Assembly (NCBI GenBank): GCA_029781855.1
Contig: JAKOVX010000042.1
Location: forward strand, 62,001-126,000
From: Acidobacteriota bacterium
GTDB lineage: Bacteria > Acidobacteriota > Blastocatellia > Pyrinomonadales > Pyrinomonadaceae
Direction: 5' to 3'
Length of the DNA stretch: 64,000 nt
Both the position numbers and the translations under genes were made by a program. Below the pieces are notes generated by a model. That model did not search any database. It was not told the DNA's origin and saw only the letters and a list, made by a program, of their open reading frames with translations. Positions within the stretch are counted from its first letter, which is position 1; every line of letters starts with the position of its first letter. Positions 61,183-64,000 of this stretch are shown in pieces.

Positions 61183-63963
61183 ATGTCGAGGATGACACCG
61201 TCCGAACTGGCAACCTTGCTTGTTGAAAGCCCCGCAAGGGAGCGACGCGGGCTGATCGATGCGAATCCATCGGTCCCGATGGTCGAAATTGCGGAATCCT
61301 TACAGCAGCTTTGTTACGAGGTTTGGACCAATGATCCTCAACGTGTGACCGATATTGCCGCTACGCTTGAGGTGCTAAGTTTGCGTTCCGAAAGCGAAGA
61401 GGTCGCGGCGTATGCCGAGTGGACGGCCGCTATCGAAGCACTGGTGTCCGGCGACCATGATCTGACGATCCGTTGGATCGATCTTTCTGAAGAGCGATTC
61501 GATCGGTTGGGCAAGGACCATCTCGCAGCCAAAACCCAAACGAGCAAGATCTATGCGCTCGCGCTCCTCGGCCGATACGACGAGGCGGTCAAGTGCGGCG
61601 AGGCGGCTCTGGAGATATTCCTCAAACACGGTGACTTCTATTCAGCCGGAAAAATAGAACACAATATAGGTAACCTCTTCTGGCGGCGTGATCTTTATCG
61701 CGAGTCTGAACCTTATCTCCATTCGGCCCATCGGCGATTTGAAGCGATCGGGGATCATCGCCAACTCGCAATGGTCGAGAACTGCCAGGCCTTCGTCAAA
61801 ACGCTACAAAATGACTTTCGCGCGGCTGAAGTCATTTACCAGTCGGCCCTCGAGCGTTCAAAGTTGCATGATCTGACCGTGACTGAGGCCGAGATCGAAA
61901 CCGGACTCAGCAATTTGTATCTGTTTGAAGGCCGTTACGATCTGGCTCTCCGCTATATGGAGCTATCCAGGCAAAAATACGAAGAGCTGGAAATGCCGAC
62001 GCAGATCGCCTTATGCGAGCTCGAGATCGCGGATATCTACCTGGAACTCAGCCTCCTGCAGGAAGCATCGGAATTTTATCGGCAGGCAGAGGAGCGGTTT
62101 GGAAAACTCGGGATGCAAGCCGAACTCGCCCGAAGCTGCCTGAATCATGCGCGTGTGCATCTTGGGCAAGGTAACTTAGGGGCAGCCAAAACATCTCTGG
62201 TCAGGGCCGAAGAGCTATACACCGCCGAAGGCAACTTGGTCGGTGCTGCGACCGCCCGGCTCGTGCATGCCCAAATGTTGATGGAGACCGGTGATCTCGA
62301 AATCGCCCAGACACTTGTTATGTCGGCACGAAGCTCGCTTCACTCGACCGGCAACCAGCGTGCGGAGCTTTTTGCCGGCTGGCTGCTCGGCGAAATCATG
62401 CGACTCGATGGACGCGGCGATGAGGCTCTGGCAGTGTTGAAGGAAACGCTTGATTCGGCCAGTGAGGTATCGGTCCAGGTAGAATATTTGTGTCGCGTCT
62501 CGATTGGCCGGATATCCGGAATCGAGTCCGAGTTTGTTGAGGCGATCGAATTGGTCGAGAATTCACGGTCGGCTCTTGCCCCCGAGGATCTGCGCACTTC
62601 GTATTTTTCTAAACGCCTAGAGCCTTACGACCAACTGGTTCGGTTAAAACTTGAGCGGGGACAACTGCGAGAAGCACTCGAATGGCATGAGCGTTCACGT
62701 TCTCGAACGCTCGCCGATAACCTCCGGAAGAAGGACTTCCGGCCCGACACGAACGAAAAACTTGATGAGATCAGGATCGAACTGAATTGGCTTTACAATC
62801 GCATCGATCGAAGCAGGATTTCGTCGATTGAAGAGAGGAAACAGGTCGAAAAACTCAAATCGCACCTTATTCAACGAGAACGGGAATTTGCTGAGATCAG
62901 CCGACGTACGAGCCTAAACGGGGCTGGGGAGATCCATCGGCAATGGAAATTTGATCTTGAGGGTCTTTGCGGTCAACTCGCAGACACGACGGTGATCGAA
63001 TATGCATCGATCGAGGGCCGAATAAGTGCCTTCATGATCTCCGAGAAAGGGCTAACTGCATTTTCAAACATAGCGTCGGAACGGGAGGTTGAAGGAGAGA
63101 TCGCCAAATTCCTATTTCAGATGAAAACGGGTAGAATGTTCGACCGCCTGACGGATCAGAACCGGTCCATCGCTTCCGAACGGCTGAATGTGCACAGCAG
63201 TCGGCTTTTCGATCTTCTTGTGAGGCCTTTGCTCGGATCGATAAAACACGAACGGCTTGTAATTGTGCCCTCGGGAATGATGAACTACCTGCCGTTTGCG
63301 GCTCTGCATGACGGTGAAAGATACATGGCCGAACAGTATTCTCTTTCAAATGCGCCTAGCCTCACGATCTTCAGCCACTGCAACAATTTGCCCCTCGGCA
63401 ACCCCGATCGGGCGCTTTTCGCAGGTGTGCCGGACGGTCAAACGCCGATGGTCGAGCATGAGATATTGGAACTCGCCGGACTTTTTCCTGATGCGACGAC
63501 ATTGATCGGGCCGGCGGTCACCCTCGAAAACCTTAAGAAGTGCGTCGCCGAACAAGGCATAATTCATATCGCCTGTCACGGAAAATTTCGGCAAGACAAT
63601 CCGGCATTTTCATCATTAGCGCTATTTTCCGAGGTTTTAAGCGTAAATAATATCTATGGACTGAATCTCAAAAATAGTATAATTACGTTAAGCGCCTGCG
63701 AGAGCGGCCTCAACGAAGTCATACGCGGAGAGGAACTTATCGGTATGACACGTGCCTTTTTTGCCGCAGGAGCAAGTGCACTTCTGATGACCCTTTGGCG
63801 AATTGACGATTCGGCGACGGCGAAAATCATGAAGGAGATTTATTCCAGGTTTCTAAGTGGTGTCGGCATTGCCGCGTCGCTTCGCGAGGCACAGCTCAGC
63901 TTTATCGAAAACGGTATCCATCCCTATTTCTGGTCACCTTTTATTTTGTCAGGAAAATTGTAA
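61183..63963 (+). CDS. TPR-CHAT protein (caspase-like protease fold)
   Basis: About 550 residues of helical TPR-like repeats (for example ALALLGRYDEAVKCGEAALEIF, FEGRYDLALRYMELSRQKYEEL) are followed by a coiled coil and a C-terminal CHAT domain. The caspase-type dyad is intact: His in IIHIACHGKF (about 799) and Cys in ITLSACESGLNEV (about 839), followed by GMTRAFFAAGASALLMTLW. Such proteins are cysteine proteases usually triggered by a partner sensed through the TPRs; no partner gene such as a gasdermin or a type III-E effector is adjacent in view. ATG 61183 is preferred to a GTG at 61156. The stop is 38 bp before the window ends. Confidence 0.92.
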   Translation: MSRMTPSELATLLVESPARERRGLIDANPSVPMVEIAESLQQLCYEVWTNDPQRVTDIAATLEVLSLRSESEEVAAYAEWTAAIEALVSGDHDLTIRWIDLSEERFDRLGKDHLAAKTQTSKIYALALLGRYDEAVKCGEAALEIFLKHGDFYSAGKIEHNIGNLFWRRDLYRESEPYLHSAHRRFEAIGDHRQLAMVENCQAFVKTLQNDFRAAEVIYQSALERSKLHDLTVTEAEIETGLSNLYLFEGRYDLALRYMELSRQKYEELEMPTQIALCELEIADIYLELSLLQEASEFYRQAEERFGKLGMQAELARSCLNHARVHLGQGNLGAAKTSLVRAEELYTAEGNLVGAATARLVHAQMLMETGDLEIAQTLVMSARSSLHSTGNQRAELFAGWLLGEIMRLDGRGDEALAVLKETLDSASEVSVQVEYLCRVSIGRISGIESEFVEAIELVENSRSALAPEDLRTSYFSKRLEPYDQLVRLKLERGQLREALEWHERSRSRTLADNLRKKDFRPDTNEKLDEIRIELNWLYNRIDRSRISSIEERKQVEKLKSHLIQREREFAEISRRTSLNGAGEIHRQWKFDLEGLCGQLADTTVIEYASIEGRISAFMISEKGLTAFSNIASEREVEGEIAKFLFQMKTGRMFDRLTDQNRSIASERLNVHSSRLFDLLVRPLLGSIKHERLVIVPSGMMNYLPFAALHDGERYMAEQYSLSNAPSLTIFSHCNNLPLGNPDRALFAGVPDGQTPMVEHEILELAGLFPDATTLIGPAVTLENLKKCVAEQGIIHIACHGKFRQDNPAFSSLALFSEVLSVNNIYGLNLKNSIITLSACESGLNEVIRGEELIGMTRAFFAAGASALLMTLWRIDDSATAKIMKEIYSRFLSGVGIAASLREAQLSFIENGIHPYFWSPFILSGKL

Positions 63964-64000
63964 AAAAAACTTTGCCTCCTTGTATTTTTTCCCAAATCGG

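Overview
The window looks like chromosomal DNA of an Acidobacteriota bacterium, most likely class Blastocatellia (Pyrinomonadaceae-like). This is inferred from moderately high GC, four copies of the acidobacterial VWFA-related secreted protein type, secreted proteins ending in FG-GAP repeats of the form DYDGDGKTDxAVYRPS, and a large load of secreted peptidases. No plasmid, prophage or intact insertion sequence is visible; the accessory content is relics, repeats and an orphan RHS tip.

Layout. 1-5.2 kb: the 3' end of a serine hydrolase, two tandem VWFA proteins, glgC and the peptidoglycan glycosyltransferase mtgA. 5.2-8.9 kb: accessory zone with a transposase relic, a truncated RHS protein ending in a JAB metalloprotease-like domain with a tightly linked secreted partner, and several repeats. 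9-15.6 kb: S46 dipeptidyl-peptidase, M23 peptidase, an ECF sigma / double zinc-finger anti-sigma / membrane-protein operon, and a frameshifted DUF4242 gene. 16-22.4 kb: flippase-like membrane protein, nrdR, lon and an MltD-like lytic transglycosylase. 22.4-26.1 kb: a redox island (Rrf2 regulator, quinone-oxidoreductase-like enzyme, YqjM-like ene-reductase, thioredoxin) tied together by a repeated palindromic operator. 26-41 kb: secreted and housekeeping genes (FG-GAP proteins, VWFA, deoB, GH10 xylanase, DUF885 and M28 peptidases, tsaD, PQQ-type sugar dehydrogenase). 40.7-44.4 kb: minus-strand operon obg-nadD-rsfS-rlmH-dksA-like-comF-like, concerned with ribosome maturation and NAD synthesis. 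44.5-45.3 kb: a 900-bp gene-free region with a candidate ~505-nt structured RNA ending in a terminator just before obg, and four phased DnaA boxes. 45.3-49.5 kb: VWFA protein and a Ser/Thr kinase in one operon. 49.9-51.8 kb: recA, a small lipoprotein and tRNA-Phe. 52-58.7 kb: a ScyD-like protein and a giant BNR-repeat secreted protein split by a frameshift. 59-64 kb: a winged-helix/TPR regulator with an in-frame stop, and a TPR-CHAT protease.

The most interesting items are the candidate RNA before the obg operon, the DnaA-box cluster beside it, the Rrf2 operator regulon, the orphan RHS-JAB cassette, and two 22-bp tandem-repeat arrays placed the same way downstream of two unrelated genes.
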